The notes under the pieces are model-generated. The model did no database searches, was not told the DNA's origin, and saw nothing but the letters and a program-made list of their open reading frames with translations. The translations under genes were made by a program, and so were the position numbers. Below, one piece after another: positions 1-6,741 of a stretch of DNA of 8,522 nt (within the stretch, counting starts at the first letter, position 1; every line of letters begins with the position of its first letter). The DNA is from CAZLBV01 sp964557845 (GTDB lineage: Bacteria > Acidobacteriota > Aminicenantia > Aminicenantales > Aminicenantaceae): positions 1-8,522 of the forward strand of contig CAZLBV010000117.1 of assembly GCA_964557845.1 (NCBI GenBank), read 5' to 3'.

Positions 1-20
1 ATAAATAAATTTTTTATTTA
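1..20 (-). repeat. A/T-only inverted repeat after the receptor gene
   Basis: Perfect 8-bp arms TAAATAAA (2-9) and TTTATTTA (13-20) are separated by three T residues, just beyond the stop codon (29-31) of the receptor gene. It could form a weak hairpin at the 3' end of that transcript, but it has no G-C pairs and the downstream side is cut by the window edge, so I do not call it a true terminator. Confidence 0.35.
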
Positions 21-28
21 CGGCTGCT

Positions 29-2008
29 TTATCTGATATCCTGATCGTCCGGTGATCTTGGAGGTTTTGAACCGGAAAAGACATCCACCTTGAATCCGAT
101 CTCAAAATAGCGCCCTTTCCAGGGAAAACCTGGTTCTGTATAGATAAAACTATTGAACAGGTTAGTCGCCTTGATAAAAAACTCATACCTGTTCCATTCC
201 AGAACCATTATGGAATCCAGGCTGAAAAAGGCAGGGACGTCTAAAAGTCTGGTGGAAAAGGTTTCGGGATAATAAGAATCAGTAGCTGCCAGTCCTTTTA
301 ATCCGATATAGATCATACTGCAGGGGAAGATGCGAATGTCAAAATTCATGCTGTGCTTGGGTAAGCCCGGAAGGGGTTGGGCATCATATTCATTCCAATG
401 GCTGAGAAAAGTATAGTTAAGGGTTAGATCCAGATATTTAAAATCCTTTTGGATCTGGAGTTCAATCCCATCGATCCTGGCTTGCTTAATATTGTAGTAC
501 CTATACAGGAAATCGAATTCAGGCAGCCGTACACTTTCTATCATATCTTTTACCCGGGTGATAAATACTGCACCGCTTAAAAACAGATCACCGGAATAAG
601 AGAAGCCGAATTCTCCGCTGATCCCGGACTCGCTCAAAAGGTCGGGATTTCCGGTGGAATCGCCCCACAGCGCCCGCATGGAGGGGAAGCGGGATTTTTT
701 AGAAAAGGAAAGATGAAGATCGAGTGAGGAATTGGGCGAGTACTGGATTCCGGTAAGCGGATTGATCACGGTTTTGTCTTTCCCGGTGAATTTATCCAGA
801 TGGTCGAGACTTAATCCAAATATAAACTGAAGATTTTTCAGGATGGAATAGTTTTCCTCCACACCTGCGGAATAAATGTTCTGGCTGTACTCGTTCCAGG
901 GCAGGCCGGCATCGTCCTGGATTCTGGCTTTGTCCCCTTTTAGGTTTATACTGAACTGCAGCCGGTTTTTTTCATTCAGGGAGAGGTCGCCCAACCCGAA
1001 GAATCCATAGACATCGTTTTTGTGGGTGCTTTCAAAACGTTTTAAGGTCAGCTGTTCATCTTTATACATGGCCAGGGTGTTTTCATGCCGGACAAAGTAA
1101 CCCCGGAACTTTACCAGTAGATTGTCCTGGAAGGCTTTAAATCCGCCTGCGTTAAAAGAATAACGGTCCCAGTTTTTAAAATCCCAATAGCGGGCACCTG
1201 GAGAGTCTATTTGCGGGGGCATCGCATAATCGGATAAATGGACGCCTGCACCGATAAGTATCTCGGATGTTCCGGAAGGATTATAGTAGAGCTTGGTGTT
1301 TAGGTTGAGGCGGCGGTAATCGCTGCTGGACCGTCTTATCCGCTCTGAAGATGACGGCGATGGGTAGTAAAATCCGTCTGAATTCTGGGATAAAAGCATC
1401 CCGGAAAATGCCATCCTTCCGAACCGGAAGCTTGAATTAAGGCCGAGCTCACTGGTATTCAGCTCCCCCAAGGAAGCATTCAGAGATAATTCAGGAGAAT
1501 CTGAGGGGCGGTGGGTTATGACATTTACGATCCCCCCTAGAGTGTTCGGCCCATATAAGACCGAGTTGGGCCCTTTTACCAGTTTGATGGCATCGATACC
1601 TTCTGCGGTTACTGTCTTTAGATCAAAAGTGCTGAAATAGGGTTCATAAACAGGTATCCCATCCACTAAAAGAGAGATCCTGTAGGAATCCAATCCTCTA
1701 AGTTTAAGGGTATAAACTGATTTGTCTCCATAGGTCACAAAAACTCCGGGAGCAAAACGGATGATATCGGCCAGGTCTAAAGGTTTAAACAGCTCGATCT
1801 GAGTGTTTTCAATGAGGGTAAGGGTGGAGATGGTTTTATCTTTAGGTTTTTCACCGATAACAACGATCTCTTCGATTATCCGGGGAGGTTTTTCTTGCTG
1901 TTGTGTTTTTTTCTTTTCTTGTTCTTCCTGCCGGGAATAGGCATGAAACGAAAGAAAGAAGAAAAAAAGAAGGAATACGACGATGCCTTTTGATCCGGAT
2001 TTAATCAA
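29..2008 (-). CDS. TonB-dependent outer-membrane receptor
   Basis: Predicted 659-residue outer-membrane active transporter, energised by TonB-ExbBD, for an iron chelate, vitamin or other bulky nutrient; the substrate cannot be told. Residues 1-25 are a signal peptide with a very hydrophobic Phe-rich core, followed by a charged Gln/Lys/Glu-rich spacer (26-43). A TonB-box-like stretch EEIVVIGE lies at about 46-53. The plug domain spans about 70-168, with typical motifs LRGLDSYRISLLVDGIPV and KGPNSVLYGPNTLGGIVNVI. The rest alternates in the manner of a 22-strand beta-barrel. Length is normal for FepA/CirA/BtuB-type receptors. The start is TTG at 2008, chosen because GGAG (2019-2016) sits 7 nt upstream and the signal peptide begins there; no in-frame ATG fits. 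After the expected terminal aromatic (Phe 644) there is an extra 15-residue hydrophilic tail, which is odd for a barrel protein. It is transcribed away from the kinase operon, from a region with a Fur-box-like dyad. Confidence 0.93.
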   Translation of the reverse strand: MIKSGSKGIVVFLLFFFFLSFHAYSRQEEQEKKKTQQQEKPPRIIEEIVVIGEKPKDKTISTLTLIENTQIELFKPLDLADIIRFAPGVFVTYGDKSVYTLKLRGLDSYRISLLVDGIPVYEPYFSTFDLKTVTAEGIDAIKLVKGPNSVLYGPNTLGGIVNVITHRPSDSPELSLNASLGELNTSELGLNSSFRFGRMAFSGMLLSQNSDGFYYPSPSSSERIRRSSSDYRRLNLNTKLYYNPSGTSEILIGAGVHLSDYAMPPQIDSPGARYWDFKNWDRYSFNAGGFKAFQDNLLVKFRGYFVRHENTLAMYKDEQLTLKRFESTHKNDVYGFFGLGDLSLNEKNRLQFSINLKGDKARIQDDAGLPWNEYSQNIYSAGVEENYSILKNLQFIFGLSLDHLDKFTGKDKTVINPLTGIQYSPNSSLDLHLSFSKKSRFPSMRALWGDSTGNPDLLSESGISGEFGFSYSGDLFLSGAVFITRVKDMIESVRLPEFDFLYRYYNIKQARIDGIELQIQKDFKYLDLTLNYTFLSHWNEYDAQPLPGLPKHSMNFDIRIFPCSMIYIGLKGLAATDSYYPETFSTRLLDVPAFFSLDSIMVLEWNRYEFFIKATNLFNSFIYTEPGFPWKGRYFEIGFKVDVFSGSKPPRSPDDQDIR

Positions 2009-2074
2009 TGTTTTACTCCATTTTTTTTGTCCAAAATTTAACTTAATATATCCCCATGAGATTTTTTGCTCCGG

Positions 2075-2101
2075 GCCTCAAAATGATTATTTTGCCTCAA
2101 A
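2075..2101. repeat. Pair of GCCTCAAA direct repeats
   Basis: GCCTCAAA occurs at 2075-2082 and again at 2094-2101, 19 bp apart (about two helical turns), flanking the centre of the Fur-box-like dyad. The arrangement could be a regulator site in the divergent region between the receptor and kinase genes. No regulator is identifiable. Confidence 0.35.
2078..2094. promoter_or_regulatory. Fur-box-like dyad upstream of the TonB receptor
   Basis: CAAAAT-GATT-ATTTTG (2079-2094) is a perfect 6-bp-arm dyad. Shifted slightly, 2078-2092 matches 10 of the 14 defined positions of the 7-1-7 Fur box TGATAATNATTATCA, including an uninterrupted core AATGATTAT. It lies about 70-85 bp upstream of the receptor's TTG start, where an iron-dependent operator would be expected. 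An AT-rich background makes chance matches likely, so Fur control is only an inference. Confidence 0.35.
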
Positions 2102-2137
2102 TGCTCCTTATCTTCAATACTAAAATTGAATTATAAG

Positions 2138-2166
2138 TTGAATAATTAGAGATATGCCTTTAAAAT
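2138..2166 (+). promoter_or_regulatory. Sigma70-type promoter for the DAK2-DegV gene
   Basis: TTGAAT (2138-2143), a 17-bp spacer and TAAAAT (2161-2166) give a good housekeeping promoter. Transcription would start near 2173, leaving a leader of about 42 nt before the GTG start at 2215. A 6-bp dyad TTCAAT/ATTGAA (2113-2118 and 2125-2130) sits directly upstream of the -35 element and could be an operator. Confidence 0.5.
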
Positions 2167-2214
2167 TATGAGAGTTGGAAAAGGTGAGAGCCGAGTCTTA
2201 GTCGTGAGGTCAAA

Positions 2215-3993
2215 GTGAAGATTAAATATTTAAACGGAAACCGTCTTTATTATGCGTTTTTGGCAGGGGGAAATGCCGTTATCAAGGATCAGGCTTATTT
2301 GAATAAGATCAATGTGTTTCCGGTCCCGGATTCCGACACGGGTACGAACCTGGCCTCTACTATGCGATCGATAGCAGACGGAGCTTCTGTATATCCCTCG
2401 ACCATGGAGACTCTCCATTCTATCGCCGATTCTGCTCTGAATGGGGCACGAGGAAACTCAGGGATCATCTTTGCACAGTTCATATATGGGATCAGCCAAG
2501 AGATCAAAGAGGATCTGCACATCTCGACCAGAGTTTTCGGAGCCTTGGTTAAAGCCGCCGCCCAGCATGCGTATAAGTCTGTTGCTGATCCGGTTGAAGG
2601 CACTATGCTGACGGTCATGAAAGACTGGGCAGAAGCCGTTTATCAGTATGGGCACAGATCTTTTGATTTTGTCGAGGTGTTTTCCCGGGCGCTTAAAACA
2701 GCTAAGAATTCTTTAAAAAACACGCCAAAAAAATTATCTGTTCTGGCCCGGGCTGGGGTGGTCGATGCCGGCGCCAAGGGATTTGTTGATTTTCTCGAAG
2801 GGATCGTCCACTTCATCAAAGCCGGCCGGTTGAAAGTAATGTTCAGAAAGGAAAAAATTGATCAGGATACTGGTTTGGATGTCCATTCTTCCTGGAAGGA
2901 AGGAGAAAAACGCTACTGTTCCGAAGCACTGCTTTCCGGAATCAGAATGAATTTGGATGAACTGCGGAAGACTTTAAACCAATATGGGACATCCGTGATC
3001 GTGGCCGGATCCGACCAAAAGGCACGGATTCACGTGCATACCGATTCTCCTCAAAAATTGTTTTTTGAGCTGAAAAAATACGGCGACACCACTCAGATAA
3101 AAGTAGACGACATGAAGCGCCAGTATGAAGCCAGTCATCAGAGGATATCTGATATTGCTCTTGTCATTGACTCTGCCTGCGATCTGCCGGATTCACTTAT
3201 CGAGAATTATCAAGTCCATGTTATTCCAATGAATATTTTTATCGGGGACAATCAGTTTTTAGATAAACTCACCATAACGCCTGAACAATTTTATTCACTT
3301 TTATTGACCGAAAAAAAGCATCCTACCAGTGCCATTCCTTCCCAGAAACAGGTTGAAAACCTCTTTTCATTTTTATCCACTCATTATAAAAAAATTATAG
3401 TCGTCAACATCTCTTCTAAGTTAAGCGGAATGTATGATCTTTGCCGGATGGCAGCCGAGCGATTAAACTCCCATAAATTTTCCGTAGTGGATTCCAAGAA
3501 TCTTTCGGCGAGTGAAGGGTTACTGGCCTTGCGGATTGCAGAGGCGATTCAATCCCAGCTGCCGTTTGAAGAGATCGAAAAAAAGTTTGAGGGATGGACG
3601 TTGAAGACCAAAATTCTGGTGGATATCGCTACCCTGAAATATATGGTCAGGGGCGGACGGGTCAGCCCGCTTAAAGGTTTCATAGCCCAAATGTTGAATA
3701 TAAAGCCGTTGATTACTCTCGATGAAAAAGGCGCAGTGGACAGCCCAGGAAAATCCTTCAGCCGGAAAGGAAACATGAAAAAGATCCTGAAAATAGTCGA
3801 GCAATGGACACAAACGGAAAGGGTGTGGAAATACGCTCTCGTCCATGCCCAGAATCCCGGACGGGCCGCAGAATATGCCGAAAGGTTAACTGCGATCATT
3901 GGAAAAGCTCCGGCCTATACCGTCGAAGTCTCTCCTGTTGTGGGAGTTCATAATGGTATCGGAGTAGTGGGGATCTCAATCATGTTTGAATGA
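2215..3993 (+). CDS. Fatty-acid-kinase-like fusion: DAK2/FakA domains plus DegV/FakB domain
   Basis: 592 residues combining two proteins that are separate in Firmicutes: the kinase FakA and the fatty-acid carrier FakB, which together make acyl-phosphate from fatty acid and ATP. Residues about 8-205 are a DhaL/DAK2 ATP-binding domain, with VFPVPDSDTGTN (34-45; Asp39 and Asp41 expected to bind Mg), GARGNSG (77-83) and AGVVDAGAKGF (180-190). Residues about 225-310 match the FakA linker domain, with Cys235 and HVH (273-275), which probably correspond to its zinc ligands. Residues about 312-592 are a complete DegV/EDD domain: IDSACDLP, TSAIPS (371-376), SSKLSG (400-405), VRGGRVSPLKG and VGVHNGIG (His579), the residues that in FakB hold the lipid carboxylate. 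The FakA C-terminal domain appears to be replaced by DegV. GTG start: GAGG (2206-2209) lies 5 nt upstream and no in-frame alternative was found. Followed after 9 nt by the DUF1295 gene, probably co-transcribed. Domain calls are strong; fatty-acid kinase activity is inferred. Confidence 0.92.
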   Translation: MKIKYLNGNRLYYAFLAGGNAVIKDQAYLNKINVFPVPDSDTGTNLASTMRSIADGASVYPSTMETLHSIADSALNGARGNSGIIFAQFIYGISQEIKEDLHISTRVFGALVKAAAQHAYKSVADPVEGTMLTVMKDWAEAVYQYGHRSFDFVEVFSRALKTAKNSLKNTPKKLSVLARAGVVDAGAKGFVDFLEGIVHFIKAGRLKVMFRKEKIDQDTGLDVHSSWKEGEKRYCSEALLSGIRMNLDELRKTLNQYGTSVIVAGSDQKARIHVHTDSPQKLFFELKKYGDTTQIKVDDMKRQYEASHQRISDIALVIDSACDLPDSLIENYQVHVIPMNIFIGDNQFLDKLTITPEQFYSLLLTEKKHPTSAIPSQKQVENLFSFLSTHYKKIIVVNISSKLSGMYDLCRMAAERLNSHKFSVVDSKNLSASEGLLALRIAEAIQSQLPFEEIEKKFEGWTLKTKILVDIATLKYMVRGGRVSPLKGFIAQMLNIKPLITLDEKGAVDSPGKSFSRKGNMKKILKIVEQWTQTERVWKYALVHAQNPGRAAEYAERLTAIIGKAPAYTVEVSPVVGVHNGIGVVGISIMFE

Positions 3994-4002
3994 GAGATTT
4001 CT

Positions 4003-4779
4003 ATGGAAAAATATTTGCTCTATACTGCTGCCGCTGTCTTTTTATATATGATATTTATTTTTATCGTAGCACTCCTGAAAGAAGATAATTCGATCGTGGA
4101 TATAGCCTGGGGAGGAGGATTTATATTGGTAGGAGGCCTGACCTTCTTCCTGAATGGGGATTGGACTCTTCGTTCTTTGATCGTCACCTGTCTGGTGGCC
4201 ATCTGGGGAAGCAGGCTGGCTCTTTATATTTTGGTCCGGCGCCGGGGAAAAGGAGAAGATTTCCGTTATGCTAAATGGAGAAAAGAATGGGGGAAGTGGT
4301 TTGTTCTCCGGAGTTTTTTTCAAATTTTTATGTTGCAAGGATTACTGCTGCTGATTATTTCATATTCTGTGATCCTGGTAAATCATTCCGCTAAAGAAGG
4401 TCTAGGTTTACTGGATTATTTAGGGATACTGGTTTGGATATTCGGTTTCTTTTTTGAAGCTGTGGGAGATTATCAACTGTATAAATTCAAGAGAAAAGCC
4501 GAGAATAAAGGCAAGATCATGCAGTCCGGGCTCTGGCGCTACACCCGGCACCCAAATTATTTCGGTGAGGCCGTCATGTGGTGGGGGGTTTTTCTGATCG
4601 CGCTTTCGGTCAGATACGGATGGACTGCTGTGATCAGCCCTCTTATCATTACATTTCTGCTTCTTCGCGTCTCCGGGGTGATCATGCTGGAGAAAAAATA
4701 TAAAGAAAATGATGAATATGCGGAATATGTTCGGAGGACGAATGCTTTCCTACCCTGGCCTCCAAAAAAAGGGGCCTGA
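4003..4779 (+). CDS. DUF1295 integral membrane protein (steroid 5-alpha-reductase/ICMT-like fold)
   Basis: 258 residues with about seven predicted membrane segments (roughly 4-24, 34-50, 57-78, 102-125, 136-155, 187-204, 206-225). Family hallmarks are NSIVDIAWGGGF (29-40), the loop EDFRYAKWRKEWG (85-97), GLWRYTRHPNYFGE (176-189) and the C-terminal LEKKYKENDEYAEYVRRTNAF ending in LPWPPK. The RHPNYFGE segment is the conserved cofactor-side motif shared with sterol reductases and isoprenylcysteine methyltransferases. DUF1295 proteins are usually annotated as 3-oxo-5-alpha-steroid 4-dehydrogenase-like, but their true substrates are mostly unknown; a reductase or methyltransferase acting on a lipid in the inner membrane is the likely role. 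ATG start with GAGAG (3992-3996) 6 nt upstream; that site overlaps the previous stop codon, and the 9-nt gap implies an operon and translational coupling with the kinase-like fusion. Convergent with the SDR gene. Confidence 0.9.
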   Translation: MEKYLLYTAAAVFLYMIFIFIVALLKEDNSIVDIAWGGGFILVGGLTFFLNGDWTLRSLIVTCLVAIWGSRLALYILVRRRGKGEDFRYAKWRKEWGKWFVLRSFFQIFMLQGLLLLIISYSVILVNHSAKEGLGLLDYLGILVWIFGFFFEAVGDYQLYKFKRKAENKGKIMQSGLWRYTRHPNYFGEAVMWWGVFLIALSVRYGWTAVISPLIITFLLLRVSGVIMLEKKYKENDEYAEYVRRTNAFLPWPPKKGA

Positions 4780-4844
4780 ATCATCAGTAAAATAGGCCGA
4801 TTCAAAACTATAAATATATTCAATCAGCGATTTTTATGAATAAT

Positions 4845-5783
4845 TCAGCTAGAAAGGGCAGATTCGAGGGTGGGATATTTAAAGGCAAATCCGCTGGTTA
4901 TCAGCTTGGCTGGATAAACTCGCTGACCTTTTAAAAGCGTATTCCCGAATTCACCAAGCACCTGCCGCACCAGAAAACCGGGTATAGGTGGAACAATTAC
5001 CGGTCTCTTTAGGGCCTTCCTTAGCGATTTCATGAGTTCTCGATTGGTGACAGAATGAGGTGCCGTGCAGTTTATCGGTCCTGATATCTCTGGATGAGTT
5101 AGCAGATAAAAAATACATTCTATCAGATCCGACCTGTGGATCCATGAAAACCACTGTTTTCCGGAACCAAGAGGGGCTCCAAGTCCGAATTTGACCACTT
5201 TACTCAGTATATCCAGAGCGCCTCCTTCTTCTCCTAAAATGATTCCGAACCGGGTGGTAACCACCCTCACACCAAGCTGTTCAGCCGACCGGGCTGCTTT
5301 TTCCCATTCGCTCGCTACCTTAGCTAGGAAATCATCCCCGGGAGAGGCATTTTCATCTAGTAATTCGTCCCCGTGAAAACCATAATATCCCACGGCTGAA
5401 GCGCTGATCAAAAGAGTTTCCTGGTTTTTTCTGGCCGACAAGGCGTCAACCAGATTTCTGGTGGTCAGAATTCGGCTGTTCATGATCGCTTTTTTTCTTT
5501 TTTTTGTCCAGCGGCTGAAGATGGAGGCTCCTGCCAGGTTGATGAACACATCATGATTATGCCCAGCATCTTGCCACTTTCCCGGGAGAGTCGGATCTCC
5601 TTCTAAATAGACCGTTTTTTGAGGGAGCTGCTCATCTTTTCTGATCTTGCGGGTTAATACTGTTACGTTGTATCCCTGGGATGTCAAACGTGATGTGAGG
5701 GTTTTTCCCAAAAAACCAGTCCCGCCGGTGATGAATATATTTTTGCTGTTGTCTGAATTGTTTATTGTCTTATCGTCCAGCAA
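4845..5783 (-). CDS. TIGR01777/SDR39U1-type epimerase-family protein (YfcH-like)
   Basis: 312-residue extended short-chain dehydrogenase. Visible motifs, numbered from the chosen start: NAD(P)-binding GGTGFLG (20-26), INLAGASIFSRW (81-92), SASAVGYYG (127-135), the FLAKVASEWE helix, GSGKQWFSWIH (206-216), and a DUF1731-type C-terminus with PGFLVRQVLGEFGNTLLKGQ and GFAFKYPTLESAL. All are in family order and the length is normal. The physiological substrate of this family is not established; a redox or epimerase role is only assumed. I chose TTG 5783 because AGGA (5795-5792) is 8 nt upstream and a promoter (TTGATA-17-CATAAT) would start transcription near 5796. The alternative TTG at 5798 would lie at the transcript's 5' end without any ribosome site. 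Even so, the protein keeps about 15 extra polar residues before the Rossmann strand. The 65-nt convergent gap to the DUF1295 gene (4780-4844) holds nothing recognisable. Confidence 0.9.
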   Translation of the reverse strand: MLDDKTINNSDNSKNIFITGGTGFLGKTLTSRLTSQGYNVTVLTRKIRKDEQLPQKTVYLEGDPTLPGKWQDAGHNHDVFINLAGASIFSRWTKKRKKAIMNSRILTTRNLVDALSARKNQETLLISASAVGYYGFHGDELLDENASPGDDFLAKVASEWEKAARSAEQLGVRVVTTRFGIILGEEGGALDILSKVVKFGLGAPLGSGKQWFSWIHRSDLIECIFYLLTHPEISGPINCTAPHSVTNRELMKSLRKALKRPVIVPPIPGFLVRQVLGEFGNTLLKGQRVYPAKLITSGFAFKYPTLESALSS

Positions 5784-5802
5784 GTGACTTATCCTCAATA
5801 TT

Positions 5803-5831
5803 ATTATGGCAGTGAACCTTCAGGATATCAA
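5803..5831 (-). promoter_or_regulatory. Promoter for the SDR39U1-like gene
   Basis: On the minus strand, TTGATA (5831-5826), a 17-bp spacer and CATAAT (5808-5803) match sigma70 hexamers at 5 of 6 positions each. The predicted transcript start near 5796 leaves a leader of only about 13 nt that just includes the AGGA ribosome site. The -35 element is overlapped by the dyad at 5827-5847. Confidence 0.5.
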
Positions 5832-5847
5832 GACTATCTGTCTTGAT
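5827..5847. promoter_or_regulatory. Operator-like perfect dyad on the SDR gene -35 element
   Basis: ATCAAGAC (5827-5834), spacer TATCT, GTCTTGAT (5840-5847): perfect 8-bp arms, 21 bp in total. Its left arm covers most of the -35 hexamer (5826-5831) of the SDR gene promoter, so a dimeric repressor bound here would block it. It lies 56 bp upstream of the -35 of the divergent diguanylate cyclase promoter, so it could influence both. No T-run follows on either strand, so it is not a terminator. The cognate regulator is not in the window. Confidence 0.5.
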
Positions 5848-5902
5848 TACTTTACAATGAACAAATGGGGCACCTTTTTTACTCCCCTCACATTTTTCAT
5901 AT

Positions 5903-5931
5903 TTGACTTTCAATTTTAATCGGGGTATAAA
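5903..5931 (+). promoter_or_regulatory. Promoter for the diguanylate cyclase gene
   Basis: TTGACT (5903-5908), exactly 17 bp, then TATAAA (5926-5931): each hexamer matches the sigma70 consensus at 5 of 6 positions. The predicted start near 5938 gives a leader of about 43 nt before the GTG at 5981. The TTG of the -35 could be mistaken for an in-frame start codon. Confidence 0.6.
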
Positions 5932-5980
5932 ATCAGCGTATATTAAGTGGGATTTTTCAAAAGATAAGAGGAAGAGCAGG

Positions 5981-6685
5981 GTGTTTTCTTTAGAAACAGT
6001 TTCTCCATGGTGGTATTGTATCTTATTTATTATAGTCGTGGGGGTAGTGATCGGATTTTATCGGTTAAAATGGAGCCGCTTGATCAAAAAAGAGAGGGAA
6101 TTAAAGGAAAAAATTGCAGAAGGAAAAAAAGAACTGCAGGAAGTAAAAGCTGAATTGGAACGTCTAAGTGTATATGATGAGCTTACTGACATTTACAATC
6201 ACCGCTGGTTTGCTCAATTTTTTGAATATGAATGGAAGAGAACTGTGAGAAAAGGGGGACCTATCTCTCTTATAATGATCGATATTGATTATTTTAAGAA
6301 GTTCAATCAGACCTATGGCCGGGAGAAAGGAGATGCTTGTCTTTCCTCCATTGCGCTGGCTCTCCAGGAAACGGTTAAAAGATCCAGTGATGTAGTAGCC
6401 CGTTATGGCGGTGAGGAATTTGTGATCGTGCTCTCGGGGACAGATAATCGAGGCGTGGATGTGGTGGCAGAAAATGCCCGAAAGTCAGTAGAGGATCTAA
6501 ATATCCCGCATGAATCATCTCCGATCTCAGATCATGTGACTGTAAGTCTCGGCTGTGTGACCATGCATCCCCGGCAGCATTTGGATTCGTCCCTATTGAT
6601 CAAGGCGGCTGAAGAGGCTCTTTACCTCTCAAAAAAGGAGGGGAGAAATCGGGTGTCTCATATCGATTCCAATTCGCAGGAATAA
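5981..6685 (+). CDS. Membrane-anchored GGDEF diguanylate cyclase
   Basis: 234 residues: a short N-terminus, one membrane segment (about 13-27), a charged coiled-coil linker (about 34-62) and a complete GGDEF domain (about 63-230), which makes cyclic di-GMP from two GTP on the cytoplasmic side. Catalytic features are present: DELTDIYNHRWF (66-77), metal-binding DIDYFKKFN (101-109), and GGEEF (143-147) with RSSD (134-137) five residues before it, a product-inhibition I-site. GTG at 5981 is chosen because AGAGGA (5967-5972) is 8 nt upstream and the promoter at 5903-5931 precedes it. A longer reading from TTG 5903 has no ribosome site and would start inside the -35 box. There is no periplasmic sensor domain. 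The segment SLETVSPWWY before the membrane helix resembles the end of a Y_Y_Y domain in two-component-type sensors, which suggests descent from a larger protein. Divergent from the SDR gene; terminator at its stop. Confidence 0.9.
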   Translation: MFSLETVSPWWYCILFIIVVGVVIGFYRLKWSRLIKKERELKEKIAEGKKELQEVKAELERLSVYDELTDIYNHRWFAQFFEYEWKRTVRKGGPISLIMIDIDYFKKFNQTYGREKGDACLSSIALALQETVKRSSDVVARYGGEEFVIVLSGTDNRGVDVVAENARKSVEDLNIPHESSPISDHVTVSLGCVTMHPRQHLDSSLLIKAAEEALYLSKKEGRNRVSHIDSNSQE

Positions 6686-6704
6686 GCCAATCCTGCTAGT
6701 TTTT
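6676..6704 (+). terminator. Rho-independent-type terminator of the GGDEF gene
   Basis: GCAGGA (6676-6681) and TCCTGC (6691-6696) form a perfect 6-bp stem with a 9-nt loop that contains the TAA stop codon, followed by TAGTTTTT (6697-6704). The stem is short and the loop large, so strength is probably moderate. Confidence 0.5.
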
Positions 6705-6741
6705 AACCTGCCTGAATATACACGAAAGAAACGGGCAAAGT

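Noticed and set aside
2013..2021. Mini-frame ATG-GAG-TAA just upstream of the receptor start on the minus strand
   Set aside because: Only two codons with no ribosome site of its own; it arises from the GGAG ribosome site of the receptor gene.
2230..2655. Overlapping minus-strand frames of 62, 107 and 65 codons
   Set aside because: All lie antisense to the conserved DAK2 domain and show no family motifs; likewise the minus-strand frames at 3520-3899 and 4020-4823.
4755..4777. Hairpin GGCCtCC / GGGGCC with a seven-A loop at the end of the DUF1295 gene
   Set aside because: The stem has a bulge and no T-run follows on either strand, so it does not fit an intrinsic terminator.
5191..5376. 61-codon plus-strand frame inside the SDR39U1-like gene
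   Set aside because: Low-complexity Ser/Pro-rich product antisense to conserved SDR motifs, with no gene-like context.
5843..5871. TTGATT considered as a plus-strand -35 element
   Set aside because: No -10-like hexamer lies at 16-18 bp; TTGACT-17-TATAAA at 5903-5931 is much better.
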